A stretch of DNA of 40,209 bases. Origin: DAOTWY01 sp003696565. GTDB lineage: Bacteria; Chloroflexota; Anaerolineae; Aggregatilineales; Phototrophicaceae. The notes under the pieces are model-generated. The model searched no databases and was not told the DNA's origin. It saw only the letters and a program-made list of their open reading frames with translations. The position numbers were made by a program, and so were the translations under genes. The stretch is from the NCBI GenBank assembly GCA_034435635.1, contig DAOTWY010000122.1, forward strand, positions 1-40,209, given 5' to 3'. Shown here one piece after another: positions 25,101 to 32,095 of this stretch. The stretch's first letter is position 1. Each line of letters starts with the position of its first letter.

Positions 25101-25937
25101 ACACCCGCCGGGGTATATCCACCATATCGGGGTGCGGCTGGCGGGGCACATGCCGGTGCGTTGATCATAGCTGATGATACAGAATTTGATATTTTCTTTC
25201 ATCCAACAGCGGTACGCCCTGGACAAGTGATGATGTTAGGGGCGGATTTAGTGTTTGCTGGGCAAGTGGCACCAACCCTGCGTTCATATGTAGAAATCGA
25301 GGTGACTTCACCTTCTGGGCAAGTTTATACACAATCCGGTTATACCAATAATCTAGGTTATTATTATGTGCCGGATACTATCACACTGAATGAATCTGGG
25401 CGTTGGCAGGTAGAGATAGTGACGTTGCCGGCTGGTGTTACATCTGCTGGTATCCCATTAGAGCCGTTACCACGTGGTGGCGTTTTAGGGGCAACCAATA
25501 ACTTGTTTGATGTCTATGTTGTGCCGGAGGATGCCCAAACGTTAGAGCTAACATCTGGCGGAGGAGATATTGAACGCGCTTATGGTGCAGGCACTGCTTT
25601 TAACCTGACTTGGCAGATTCCGCCTGATTGGACGGGTGTTCGTGCTTATCATACTGTTTCGACACCATCTTATGTATTGAGCGATGGAACGTTGCAAGTG
25701 TTTGGAACAACGGTCTCATATCAATATAGTCCAGCGGCTCTTTCTGCTGATTTTCCTAACTTAGAATCAACATCTGCTGGCAGCGGTTCATCGGGTTCGG
25801 ATGTTGTTACATTGACATTTGCTGTTTTAGGAACAGATGCTAATGGCGATTCTGCTATTCGTACTCGAACGGTGATGATCTTCCATGATCGTTTATATTC
25901 TGTGGATGGTCAGGTAAGGGGGGGAGATGTTGAATAA
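22200..25937 (+). CDS. Large secreted beta-sandwich/Ig-like protein
   Basis: This protein is 1245 aa from the chosen TTG. The start gives a clean signal peptide (LKRLIILLILVLGVWSVTA, then QTGTEPEP) and has GGGAG six bases upstream; the frame is also open to an earlier TTG at 22137. After the signal come an Ig-like segment (~20-85), then IDGDLEDWEAY (about residue 144), which resembles the start of carbohydrate-binding/DOMON-like modules. Two related Ig-like units follow, marked by GDLVFIGGRVAPAFPAEVEV and, near the C-terminus, ADLVFAGQVAPTLRSYVEIE. No C-terminal anchor or catalytic motif is seen. It overlaps the haem-containing propeller gene by 11 nt, so the two products probably act together outside the membrane. 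The function is unknown. Confidence 0.75.
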   Translation: MKRLIILLILVLGVWSVTAQTGTEPEPGDPPVAALITISAPDENGIVTISGAAGSVFPAAQVAIKNLYTEEVVYTTAGFTGTFTAQIYGPGITPFWISPAQSIPSNLRNQPGVLPGGPGTIVYGTALQPRSQATITQLIIDGDLEDWEAYADANLRGDLFALTNTESFYLAARKTILQGSQWVIVFSIDSTKYELVIDPFVPQAALIREVEPNIEDLGTLAVYVANTPETIEVRIPLNSLDPLIETATLEQAFIRTGEDVEDVDTIQVAIPAYDEVDGIVYDGGRMQGDFTRFTVAGPLAQGASTWTATGRINQLTFEPGDTVSLELDLTLNVPDLAASQVGLSLIGELSLQPVTVGENGEQNIPALHTNNGWSNVMTPSRLAINNLRGDVVLGQATVPAAQLIRKGDNVLAGMRFTLTLPRTLPSGLYIPTFTGYAQIGDGNLFRWVDNGAFGAGDGVSRLPLTRLPIVLNIGDIASPRLTWTLFYDTPSDGSRGIIAQQDQQYVALSNRVRFNSQTYILPPGEYSIEPYLLNQMPNDYDTTTAPLLPLLFPGGRVKATITRPDGDVDDLPDAAIVQNRLSTDAIDERDRFGAQTPLDTYQLQTATQMYNAYPFDQYGDYAIRLTGNVEDIYGNRYQSGGDYHLLIAEMLDLTPGVLSGSPFFVGDLVFIGGRVAPAFPAEVEVTVRLFPLDGDVIEQTFTGTADSYGFFALGDYVFEEPGEYLIDYEARYTDNRGRLWAASLRSAGVVAQPQTSLIAHGKRGIDGFVSEYRPAWFNTAQYPPQESLSNAVPRPNMPYFIGDVAYIQDSRDSGLYTSLTVQDTTGRYRDWLLGTVDPNYISYPYRLSLSRLSAIDELPLMPVLGGGATTFEPALLSDFIVNQAYAYISVTRPDITLRQFVLGRDDEGINLYFDGDDPFNGQIGAGANGLREGDYAFVFGGGVVHNAEAGIREVVPYASFMTVVDEDTPAGVYPPYRGAAGGAHAGALIIADDTEFDIFFHPTAVRPGQVMMLGADLVFAGQVAPTLRSYVEIEVTSPSGQVYTQSGYTNNLGYYYVPDTITLNESGRWQVEIVTLPAGVTSAGIPLEPLPRGGVLGATNNLFDVYVVPEDAQTLELTSGGGDIERAYGAGTAFNLTWQIPPDWTGVRAYHTVSTPSYVLSDGTLQVFGTTVSYQYSPAALSADFPNLESTSAGSGSSGSDVVTLTFAVLGTDANGDSAIRTRTVMIFHDRLYSVDGQVRGGDVE

Positions 25938-27669
25938 ACTGAAAATCGGCATCACACTGTTGATTGTGATATTAGGGTTTGGTGTGCAAGGGCAAGACAG
26001 CTCATTATATGATTTACCAAGCGCAAATACCCCCACACAGAATAGCAGTACAATTGCGTTGAGTGCTAATGGGCGACAAATTGTTGTTGCCAATATGCTG
26101 AATGATACTATTTCAATTGTTAATCTAAACACCAATGAGGTCGTTGCAGAGATTCCGGTTGGGAATGATCCTCGGATTGTAGATTATGCTGTGCGTGATT
26201 CACTCTTGTTGGTGACAAATCGCGGTGATGGCACGTTATCAGTTGTGGACGTTGCTGCGCAGGCTGTTATCGCAACTTATCCCGTTGGTATTTTGCCGTA
26301 TGGCGTGTTGAATCGAGACGATGAAACGGCTTTTGTTGCTTTGCAGGGCACAGACGAAGTTATTGAGATTAATTTCAACACTGGTGAAATTGTCGCGCGC
26401 ATTCCAACCCCGGATTCACCAATGGGTTTAGCCCTTTGGGGGGATTTTTTGTATGTATCTCACTTATGGTCAGGAGAGTTAAGCCTGATTTATTTACCGC
26501 AAATGCGTGTGGTGCGGACAATACAAACGGGAATAGATAGCTCTTTATCTCCAAGTGTTGTTGTAGATGGGCGGGATGGTTTGTTGTACTTGCCGCAAAG
26601 CCGCAGTAATGCCCAAAACCTCAATCTGACATTTGATACAACAATTTTTCCTGTGGTGAATATAGTTGATCTGCGTGATTTAGGGGTGCGACGGTTGGAA
26701 CGTTTGACTTTAGATACAGCAGATCGCCCTGTAAATATGCCGTTTGATGTCGCTGTTGATACTGTACGTGATTGGGTTTTTGTGGTTAATTCCGGCAGCA
26801 ATACACTATCTATCATTAACCGTTTGACAGGGTTGGCTGAGGCAAGTATTCGTGTTGGCTCAAATCCGCGTGGCATACGCTTAAGCCTAGATAATAATTT
26901 TGCCTATGTTCATAATGCGATCGAAGGGTCATTGACGATTATCAATACCCGGACGTTACAAATTGTGGATATCCTGCCTATTAGTGATCTACGTATTCCC
27001 GTTGATGAGTTAATTGGTGCGGAATTGTTTCATACCGCCGTTGACCCACGTATCGGGTCTAATTGGATTAGTTGCGCTAGTTGTCACTTTGATGGACAGT
27101 CTGACGGGCGGGTTTGGTTGGGATTTCCTGATGGCGCGAGGAATACCCCGGTTCTATTTGGTTTAGAAGAGACTGCACCTTATACGTGGTCAGCTGGTTG
27201 GGATGAATTAGCAGATGTTGAGTTAAAAATTCGGGAAATTATGGTCGGGCGTGGCTTATTGAACGGCACACCAAACCCGCCCTTAGGTGCACCACATGCT
27301 GAATTATCTCTTGATTTAGACATCCTTGCTGCTTATTTGTTGACTTTTACACCACCCACTGCCCCAGAAACAACACATCCTGAACTTGTTGCCCGTGGCG
27401 AGGTGGTATTTGAAACATTAAACTGCGCTTCGTGCCATAGTGGGACGATGTTAATGGATGGCTTAAACCATGATGTAGGAACCGGAGGAGAATTTAACAC
27501 GCCAACCCTTAATTGGTTATGGTTAAGTGCTCCTTATTTTCATGATGGACGGGCAACGCAATTGCGTGATGTTTTTATTTTACCTGGTGAACATCAACTG
27601 ATTGCCAATATTCCACTAGAGGACATTGATGCCTTAGTAGCGTATTTACTTAGCCTACCAAGTCCATAA
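25927..27669 (+). CDS. Secreted beta-propeller fused to a di-haem MauG/cytochrome-peroxidase-like domain
   Basis: This 580-aa protein has an N-terminal signal peptide (MLNKLKIGITLLIVILGFGV). Residues ~40-350 are a YVTN/YncE-type beta-propeller, with repeats such as NDTISIVNLNTNEVVAEIPVG and SNTLSIINRLTGLAEASIRVG. The C-terminal part carries two c-type haem sites, both CASCH, at residues 383-387 and 500-504. Surrounding residues (PRIGSNWISCASCHFDG, DGARNTP, PYFHDGRATQLRDVF) resemble di-haem MauG/cytochrome c peroxidases. It needs export and haem attachment outside the membrane. The ATG overlaps the end of the large secreted gene by 11 nt and has a strong GGGGGGAG site. Peroxidase, oxidase or electron-transfer activity cannot be distinguished. 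Confidence 0.85.
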   Translation: MLNKLKIGITLLIVILGFGVQGQDSSLYDLPSANTPTQNSSTIALSANGRQIVVANMLNDTISIVNLNTNEVVAEIPVGNDPRIVDYAVRDSLLLVTNRGDGTLSVVDVAAQAVIATYPVGILPYGVLNRDDETAFVALQGTDEVIEINFNTGEIVARIPTPDSPMGLALWGDFLYVSHLWSGELSLIYLPQMRVVRTIQTGIDSSLSPSVVVDGRDGLLYLPQSRSNAQNLNLTFDTTIFPVVNIVDLRDLGVRRLERLTLDTADRPVNMPFDVAVDTVRDWVFVVNSGSNTLSIINRLTGLAEASIRVGSNPRGIRLSLDNNFAYVHNAIEGSLTIINTRTLQIVDILPISDLRIPVDELIGAELFHTAVDPRIGSNWISCASCHFDGQSDGRVWLGFPDGARNTPVLFGLEETAPYTWSAGWDELADVELKIREIMVGRGLLNGTPNPPLGAPHAELSLDLDILAAYLLTFTPPTAPETTHPELVARGEVVFETLNCASCHSGTMLMDGLNHDVGTGGEFNTPTLNWLWLSAPYFHDGRATQLRDVFILPGEHQLIANIPLEDIDALVAYLLSLPSP

Positions 27670-27697
27670 GTTTACCCTGAGTAAACTTTAAGTTTAC
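27669..27697 (+). promoter_or_regulatory. Triple half-site operator upstream of the DtxR-family gene
   Basis: Three alternating 7-bp half-sites, AGTTTAC (27669-27675), GTAAACT (27681-27687) and AGTTTAC (27691-27697), form two overlapping perfect palindromes with spacers of 5 and 3 bp. They start at the last base of the preceding stop codon and end just before the -35 box. There is no T-tract, so an operator is likelier than a terminator. Autoregulation by the DtxR-family product is the simplest reading. Confidence 0.6.
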
Positions 27698-27700
27698 CGC

Positions 27701-27730
27701 TTGCAATCTCTATTCAAGTCAGTGTATTAT
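27701..27730 (+). promoter_or_regulatory. Promoter of the DtxR-family gene
   Basis: TTGCAA (27701-27706) and TATTAT (27725-27730) are separated by 18 bp and resemble -35 and -10 boxes. The start site would fall about 29 nt before the ATG at 27766. Confidence 0.5.
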
Positions 27731-27765
27731 TTATAACGCTGATAATAGAAATTCTGAGGGTAGAG

Positions 27766-28449
27766 ATGACCATTAGTCCGGCAATGCAAGAATATCTGGC
27801 GGAAACATATCGCCTGGCGCATTACCAAAAAGATAACCCATATGTCTCTACGTCTGCACTGGCTGAGGTAATGAATGTCTCTGCACCGGCTGTGACCCGT
27901 ATGGTGCAGCGGTTAAAAGATGCTGGTTACCTAGAACATGAACCCTATCAAGGGATTAAGTTGACAAAAGCCGGTGAACGTGAAGCGTTGATGAGTATTC
28001 GCCGTCACCGTTTGGTAGAACGGTTTTTAGTGGATGTGATGCGTTTTGGTTGGCATGAAGTCCATGACGCAGCCGATGAGCTAGGGATGGTTGTGAGTGA
28101 TGTTGTTATTTCACGTATGGAAGAAATGGCAGGGTATCCACGCCGCTGCCCACACGGTGAGCCGATCCCTACGCCAGATGGGGTGATGCCGGAGGTCGTG
28201 GATGTGCCATTAACTCAGGCAGAAATTGGGAAAGAATATGTGGTCAGTCGGACAAATTCCCATGATGCGGAAAAGTTGAAGTATCTGGATGAACTCGGTT
28301 TGCGCACTGGGCAGAAATTTACGTTATTAGACCGTGCACCATTTGAAGGTCCATTACGCCTTAAAATTGGAAACGAAACACACTTTATTGGACATAATAT
28401 CGCCGGCGTTATCCGTGTATGCAGTGAAGAGGAATTTGCGCTAGTATAA
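27766..28449 (+). CDS. DtxR/MntR-family metal-dependent regulator with altered metal ligands
   Basis: This 227-aa protein has the DtxR-family order: a winged helix-turn-helix (residues ~5-70, with SAPAVTRMVQRLKDAGYLEHEPYQG), a dimerisation/metal domain (~70-135) and a C-terminal SH3-like FeoA-type domain (~145-222). Family members bind Fe(II) or Mn(II) and repress metal uptake or homeostasis genes. His81 (RRHRLVERF) and His100 (EVHD) are kept. By eye, the usual Cys/Glu-x-x-Glu-His cluster after that point reads Asp104-x-x-Gly107-Met108, so the primary site looks changed. GAGGG precedes the ATG at about 7 nt. The palindromic array just upstream suggests autoregulation. No transporter lies next to it. 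Confidence 0.88.
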   Translation: MTISPAMQEYLAETYRLAHYQKDNPYVSTSALAEVMNVSAPAVTRMVQRLKDAGYLEHEPYQGIKLTKAGEREALMSIRRHRLVERFLVDVMRFGWHEVHDAADELGMVVSDVVISRMEEMAGYPRRCPHGEPIPTPDGVMPEVVDVPLTQAEIGKEYVVSRTNSHDAEKLKYLDELGLRTGQKFTLLDRAPFEGPLRLKIGNETHFIGHNIAGVIRVCSEEEFALV

Positions 28450-28478
28450 AGCATAGGGAAACCTGTGCTTTTATTTTC
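28450..28478 (+). terminator. Intrinsic terminator after the DtxR-family gene
   Basis: AGCATAGG - GAAA - CCTGTGCT forms an 8-bp stem with one wobble and a GNRA-type tetraloop, followed by a TTTTATTTT tract. It begins right after the stop codon and overlaps the end of the convergent DUF423 gene. Confidence 0.8.
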
Positions 28479-28842
28479 CCCATACACCAATTGCTATTGC
28501 TGCCCAACCGGCTAATAAAAAAACGCCCCCAATTGGTGCAATCGCCCCCATAAAGCCTAAATTGGTTATTGCTAAAATATATAAACTACCGCAGAAAATA
28601 ACCGTTCCAGTTGTGATGAAATACCCGGCGCGTTTAATCCAGTTGCTAGTGTATTGAGTTGATAGCCAAGCGATGCCTAACATCGCTAACGCATGATACA
28701 TCTGATATTTAGCGGCTGTTTCAAATGTATCAACACGCCCGTTTGCTTCTAGGGTTGCAGCAAGTCCGTGCGCGCCGAATGCCCCTAATGCTACCCCTAT
28801 AAAACCAAAACCAGCAGCAATCAAAATAAAATAACGTGACAT
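28471..28842 (-). CDS. DUF423 family small membrane protein (YgdD-like)
   Basis: This 123-aa polytopic membrane protein has about four hydrophobic helices. It carries the hallmark DUF423 segments ALGAFGAHGL (about residue 18), YQMYHALAMLG (about residue 46), FCGSLYIL and IAPIGGVFLLAGWAAIA near the C-terminus. The length is normal for the family, whose biochemical role is not known. It is convergent with the DtxR-family gene, with its stop inside that gene's terminator. It is divergent from pfk, with overlapping promoter elements in between. The ATG at 28842 has only a weak GGTG site. Confidence 0.88.
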   Translation of the reverse strand: MSRYFILIAAGFGFIGVALGAFGAHGLAATLEANGRVDTFETAAKYQMYHALAMLGIAWLSTQYTSNWIKRAGYFITTGTVIFCGSLYILAITNLGFMGAIAPIGGVFLLAGWAAIAIGVWGK

Positions 28843-28876
28843 AACACCAAGAATCAGCTACCCAATGAAAAAAAGT

Positions 28877-28905
28877 ATTGTAATAAGGTTAGTTGATACA
28901 ATCAA
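28877..28905 (-). promoter_or_regulatory. Promoter of the DUF423 gene
   Basis: On the minus strand TTGATT (28900-28905) and TACAAT (28877-28882) are separated by 17 bp. The -35 overlaps a small perfect palindrome TTGATACAATCAA (28893-28905), whose other arm forms a plus-strand -35 for pfk. Confidence 0.45.
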
Positions 28906-28922
28906 GTGAGTCTATGTATGGT
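28893..28922 (+). promoter_or_regulatory. Candidate promoter for the pfk-hyuA-hyuB operon
   Basis: TTGATA (28893-28898) and TATGGT (28917-28922) are separated by 18 bp, with 5/6 and 4/6 matches. The -35 lies in the palindrome shared with the divergent promoter, leaving a leader of about 60 nt before the pfk ATG. Confidence 0.35.
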
Positions 28923-28987
28923 GTTAAATTTGGCGTTTTCATGATTCTAAGGCAAACTTGAATAAAGGCTTAAGAGAGGACAATTCA

Positions 28988-30118
28988 ATGGCGAAATTTA
29001 TTGGTATATTGACCGCTGGTGGCGATACTCCTGGGTTAAATGCAGCGATACGCGGCGTAGGTAAAGCTGCTATGAACACCTATAACATGCAGATTATTGG
29101 CTTTCGAGATGGCTTCCGCGGTTTAATGGAAAATCGTATCGTACGGTTAGATAGTGTGGCACTTTCTGGAATATTGACGGTTGGCGGTACAATTTTAGGC
29201 ACTAGTCGTGATAAACCCCATAAAATGCCTATCGGTGGCAAAAAAATGGATATGACAGGTGTCATGCTAGAGAACTATAAGCGTCATAACCTGGATGCTC
29301 TGGTCTGTTTGGGTGGCGGGGGCACTGCCAAAAATGCTTATCGTTTAGCTCAATGTGGTATGAATGTGATCACCTTACCGAAAACCATCGACAATGATGT
29401 GGCGATGACTGATATTACTTTTGGGTTTGATACAGCGTTGACAATTGCAACGGAAGCAATTGATCGATTACATAGCACTGCACACAGCCATCATCGGATT
29501 ATTGTTGTGGAAGTGATGGGACATAATGCCGGTTGGCTTACATTAGGGGCAGGGATTGCTGGCGGTGCGGATGTCATCTTGATACCAGAAATTCCGTATG
29601 ATGTGAATAAAGTTGCTGAATCAATTACTGAACGACGGCGTAGTGGTAAACATTTCAGTATTGTGGCTGTATCAGAAGGTGCGATGTCAACTGATCTGGC
29701 AAAGGATTATCAAAAAGCACGTGATGAACTTGATAATGCAAAGGAAAAAGGGGATAAACCCGCACGCAAAGCTGCAAAAGCAAAATTGGCAGAAATTGAG
29801 AAAAGACGCGCCGCCAGCACACATGAATTAACTAGACAATTGGAACAACTGACTGGTTTAGAATCTCGTGTGACAATTTTAGGGCATGTTCAACGAGGAG
29901 GAACCCCATCCCCGGCAGATCGCTTATTGGCTTCTCGCTTAGGGACAGCTTGCGCTCATTATATTGATGAAGGGGTGTTTGGTGTGATGGTGGCAGTACG
30001 TGGTAACGATGTTGAACCAGTACCACTAGAAGATGTTGTAGGTAAACGTAAAAATGTCCCCTTAGATCATCCCTGGGTTTGTACAGCGCGTGATTTAGGG
30101 GTGAGCTTGGGGGACTAG
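28988..30118 (+). CDS. pfkA: 6-phosphofructokinase, atypical PfkA type
   Basis: This 376-aa cytoplasmic glycolytic enzyme phosphorylates fructose 6-phosphate. Visible motifs are LTAGGDTPGLNAA (residues 9-21), GGGGTAKNA (109-117), PKTIDND with the catalytic Asp (131-137), MGHNAGW and GHVQRGGTPSPADR. At the two positions used to tell phosphate donors apart (E. coli 104 and 124) it appears to have Gly and Lys, the combination reported for atypical ATP-dependent enzymes such as those of trypanosomatids. Mg-linked Asp103 appears to be Gly. Residues ~239-280 are a Lys/Glu/Ala-rich helical insert absent from E. coli PfkA. The ATG at 28988 has GAGAGGA upstream; an earlier in-frame TTG (28958) is less likely. 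hyuA follows after 3 nt. Confidence 0.9.
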   Translation: MAKFIGILTAGGDTPGLNAAIRGVGKAAMNTYNMQIIGFRDGFRGLMENRIVRLDSVALSGILTVGGTILGTSRDKPHKMPIGGKKMDMTGVMLENYKRHNLDALVCLGGGGTAKNAYRLAQCGMNVITLPKTIDNDVAMTDITFGFDTALTIATEAIDRLHSTAHSHHRIIVVEVMGHNAGWLTLGAGIAGGADVILIPEIPYDVNKVAESITERRRSGKHFSIVAVSEGAMSTDLAKDYQKARDELDNAKEKGDKPARKAAKAKLAEIEKRRAASTHELTRQLEQLTGLESRVTILGHVQRGGTPSPADRLLASRLGTACAHYIDEGVFGVMVAVRGNDVEPVPLEDVVGKRKNVPLDHPWVCTARDLGVSLGD

Positions 30119-30121
30119 TTG

Positions 30122-32095
30122 ATGCTGGTTGGTGTTGATATTGGTGGAACATTTACAGATTTAGTTCTTAGCAAAGATGGGTATCTGACTATCCATAAGT
30201 TACCCAGCACACCGCATAACCCCGCGCAAGCGATGTTAGAGGGGTTGAATACAATAACAGGCAATCAAATTTCAGCATTAGAACGTGTTGCACATGGTTC
30301 TACTGTGGCGACAAATGCCATTTTGGAACGCAAAGGTGCCAAAACCGCATTCATTACAACACAAGGCTTTCGCGATGTGTTGATGATTGGGCGGCAAAAC
30401 CGTCCTGTTCTTTATGCATTACAGCCCCAACTATCAGCACCATTGATCCCACGAGATCAATGCTATGACGTTCCAGAACGGTTGGATCATCAGGGAGAGG
30501 TGATTCTACCACTAGATATGGCGGCGGTAGATCGTGTTTTGGATGCAATCCAAGCGCAGGGCATGGAATCGATCGCTGTATGTTTACTATATAGTTACAT
30601 TAATCCGGTTCATGAGCGTCAAATTCAAGACCGTATTGTGGAACGTGGTTTAATGGAACGTTGGCAAGTGGCACTTTCTCATGAGGTTTTACCGGAGTTT
30701 CGTGAGTATGAACGTGCAAGCACGGTTGCATTAGAGGCGTATGTTCGCCCAGTCATGGGGCGTTATATTACAAAATTAGAGCAACAACTGCCACAAGGTG
30801 TTGGGTTGCGGATTATGAAATCGGATGGTGGTGTCATTGGGGCAGAACGCATTAAGCAGCAAGCCATTCAAACAGCACTGAGCGGTCCTGCGGCTGGTGT
30901 GGTGGGAGCTTATCATATTGCGCGTTTAGCAGGTTATGAAAATATCATTACGCTAGATATGGGGGGGACATCCACCGATGTGGCGGTCATCCCCGGGGAA
31001 CCGATTCGTCGCCCCCAATCTGAAATTGATGGCTTGCCGTTAAGAATTCGCCTATTGGATATTGAAACGATTGGAGCAGGGGGTGGGTCGATTGCTCGGG
31101 TAGATGCCGGGGGGGCGTTACGTGTTGGTCCACAGAGTGCCGGGGCAGTGCCGGGTCCAGCGGTGTATCAACGTGGTGGAGCGCAAGCAACGGTTAGTGA
31201 TGCAAATGCGGTTTTGGGGCGGTTGGATGCAGACCACTTCTTAGGGGGAGGGATGCCACTTGATATTGAAGCCGGACGGCGCGTTGTTGGTGAAATCGCA
31301 CAGCAATTGAACATTAGCGTGAACGATGCGGCAAAAGGTATTCTTGAGATAGCAAATATTAACATCGAACGGGCAATACGACGTGTGTCTGTCGCACGGG
31401 GATACGATCCTCGCCGATTTACATTGGTGGTTTTTGGCGGTGCGGGTGCGCTTCATGCCTGTGATGTGGCAGACCGCTTACAAATTCCGCGCGTTTTAGT
31501 GCCGCGTTACCCAGGTGTATTGTGTGCGTTTGGGTTGCTTGTAGCAGATGTTGTGTTGGATTATAGCCAATCGATAATGCGTTTGGTGACGAGTACCACA
31601 ATTGATGACCTGGCAAATTTGTTGGAAGATATGATGGAACAAGCGAAAAATGATTTAATTCAAGAAGGTGTTACAGATCGAGATCATCGCTTGTATCATG
31701 CTTCACTGGATGTGCGCTATCAGGGGCAGGCATATGAATTAAACGTCCCTGTGAGCGATGTTGTAAACGATATTTGTGAGGCATTTCATCGAATACATGC
31801 CCGTACTTATGGTTATGCGATTGAAGCTCGCGCGGTGGAGGTCGTGAATTTGCGTCTACAAGCGGTGGGGATAGTAGATCATCCTGTGATAACGGCTGAA
31901 TCAGAAAAGGTATATCAACCACGCCCATCAGGGCAAAAAGGGGACTTTGCTTTATATGAGCGTGAAGCTCTTAAACCTGGGGCAACATTTACCGGGCAGG
32001 CGTTGGTCTTTCAGTTAGATAGCACAATTTATATCCCAACAGGGTGGTCTGCGCGGGTTGATGGCTATCATAATTTAATTTTGGAGCATGCTTAA
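30122..32095 (+). CDS. hyuA: Hydantoinase/oxoprolinase family protein A
   Basis: This 657-aa cytoplasmic subunit has an actin-like ATPase core. It starts at VGVDIGGTFTDLV, has the second phosphate loop LDMGGTSTDVAVIPG (about residue 278), and shows the family-typical IGAGGGSIARVDAGG and GPGPAVYQRGGAQATVSDANAVLGRL-like region (residues ~315-365). Family members hydrolyse hydantoins or 5-oxoproline with ATP, together with subunit B. An ATG at 30122 follows a TTG at 30119; GGGGG upstream favours the ATG. The stop overlaps the hyuB start by one base (TAATG). Oxoprolinase, N-methylhydantoinase and carboxylase-related roles cannot be separated from sequence alone. Confidence 0.9.
   Translation: MLVGVDIGGTFTDLVLSKDGYLTIHKLPSTPHNPAQAMLEGLNTITGNQISALERVAHGSTVATNAILERKGAKTAFITTQGFRDVLMIGRQNRPVLYALQPQLSAPLIPRDQCYDVPERLDHQGEVILPLDMAAVDRVLDAIQAQGMESIAVCLLYSYINPVHERQIQDRIVERGLMERWQVALSHEVLPEFREYERASTVALEAYVRPVMGRYITKLEQQLPQGVGLRIMKSDGGVIGAERIKQQAIQTALSGPAAGVVGAYHIARLAGYENIITLDMGGTSTDVAVIPGEPIRRPQSEIDGLPLRIRLLDIETIGAGGGSIARVDAGGALRVGPQSAGAVPGPAVYQRGGAQATVSDANAVLGRLDADHFLGGGMPLDIEAGRRVVGEIAQQLNISVNDAAKGILEIANINIERAIRRVSVARGYDPRRFTLVVFGGAGALHACDVADRLQIPRVLVPRYPGVLCAFGLLVADVVLDYSQSIMRLVTSTTIDDLANLLEDMMEQAKNDLIQEGVTDRDHRLYHASLDVRYQGQAYELNVPVSDVVNDICEAFHRIHARTYGYAIEARAVEVVNLRLQAVGIVDHPVITAESEKVYQPRPSGQKGDFALYEREALKPGATFTGQALVFQLDSTIYIPTGWSARVDGYHNLILEHA

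Noticed and set aside
26490..26876. A 128-codon open frame antisense to the propeller/di-haem gene
   Set aside because: It is a shadow of a well-supported gene. Its translation is Arg/Thr/Ser-rich with no recognisable domain.
27669..27697. The AGTTTAC palindromes as an intrinsic terminator of the haem-protein gene
   Set aside because: The stems are AT-rich and no U-tract follows; the position next to a -35 box fits an operator better.
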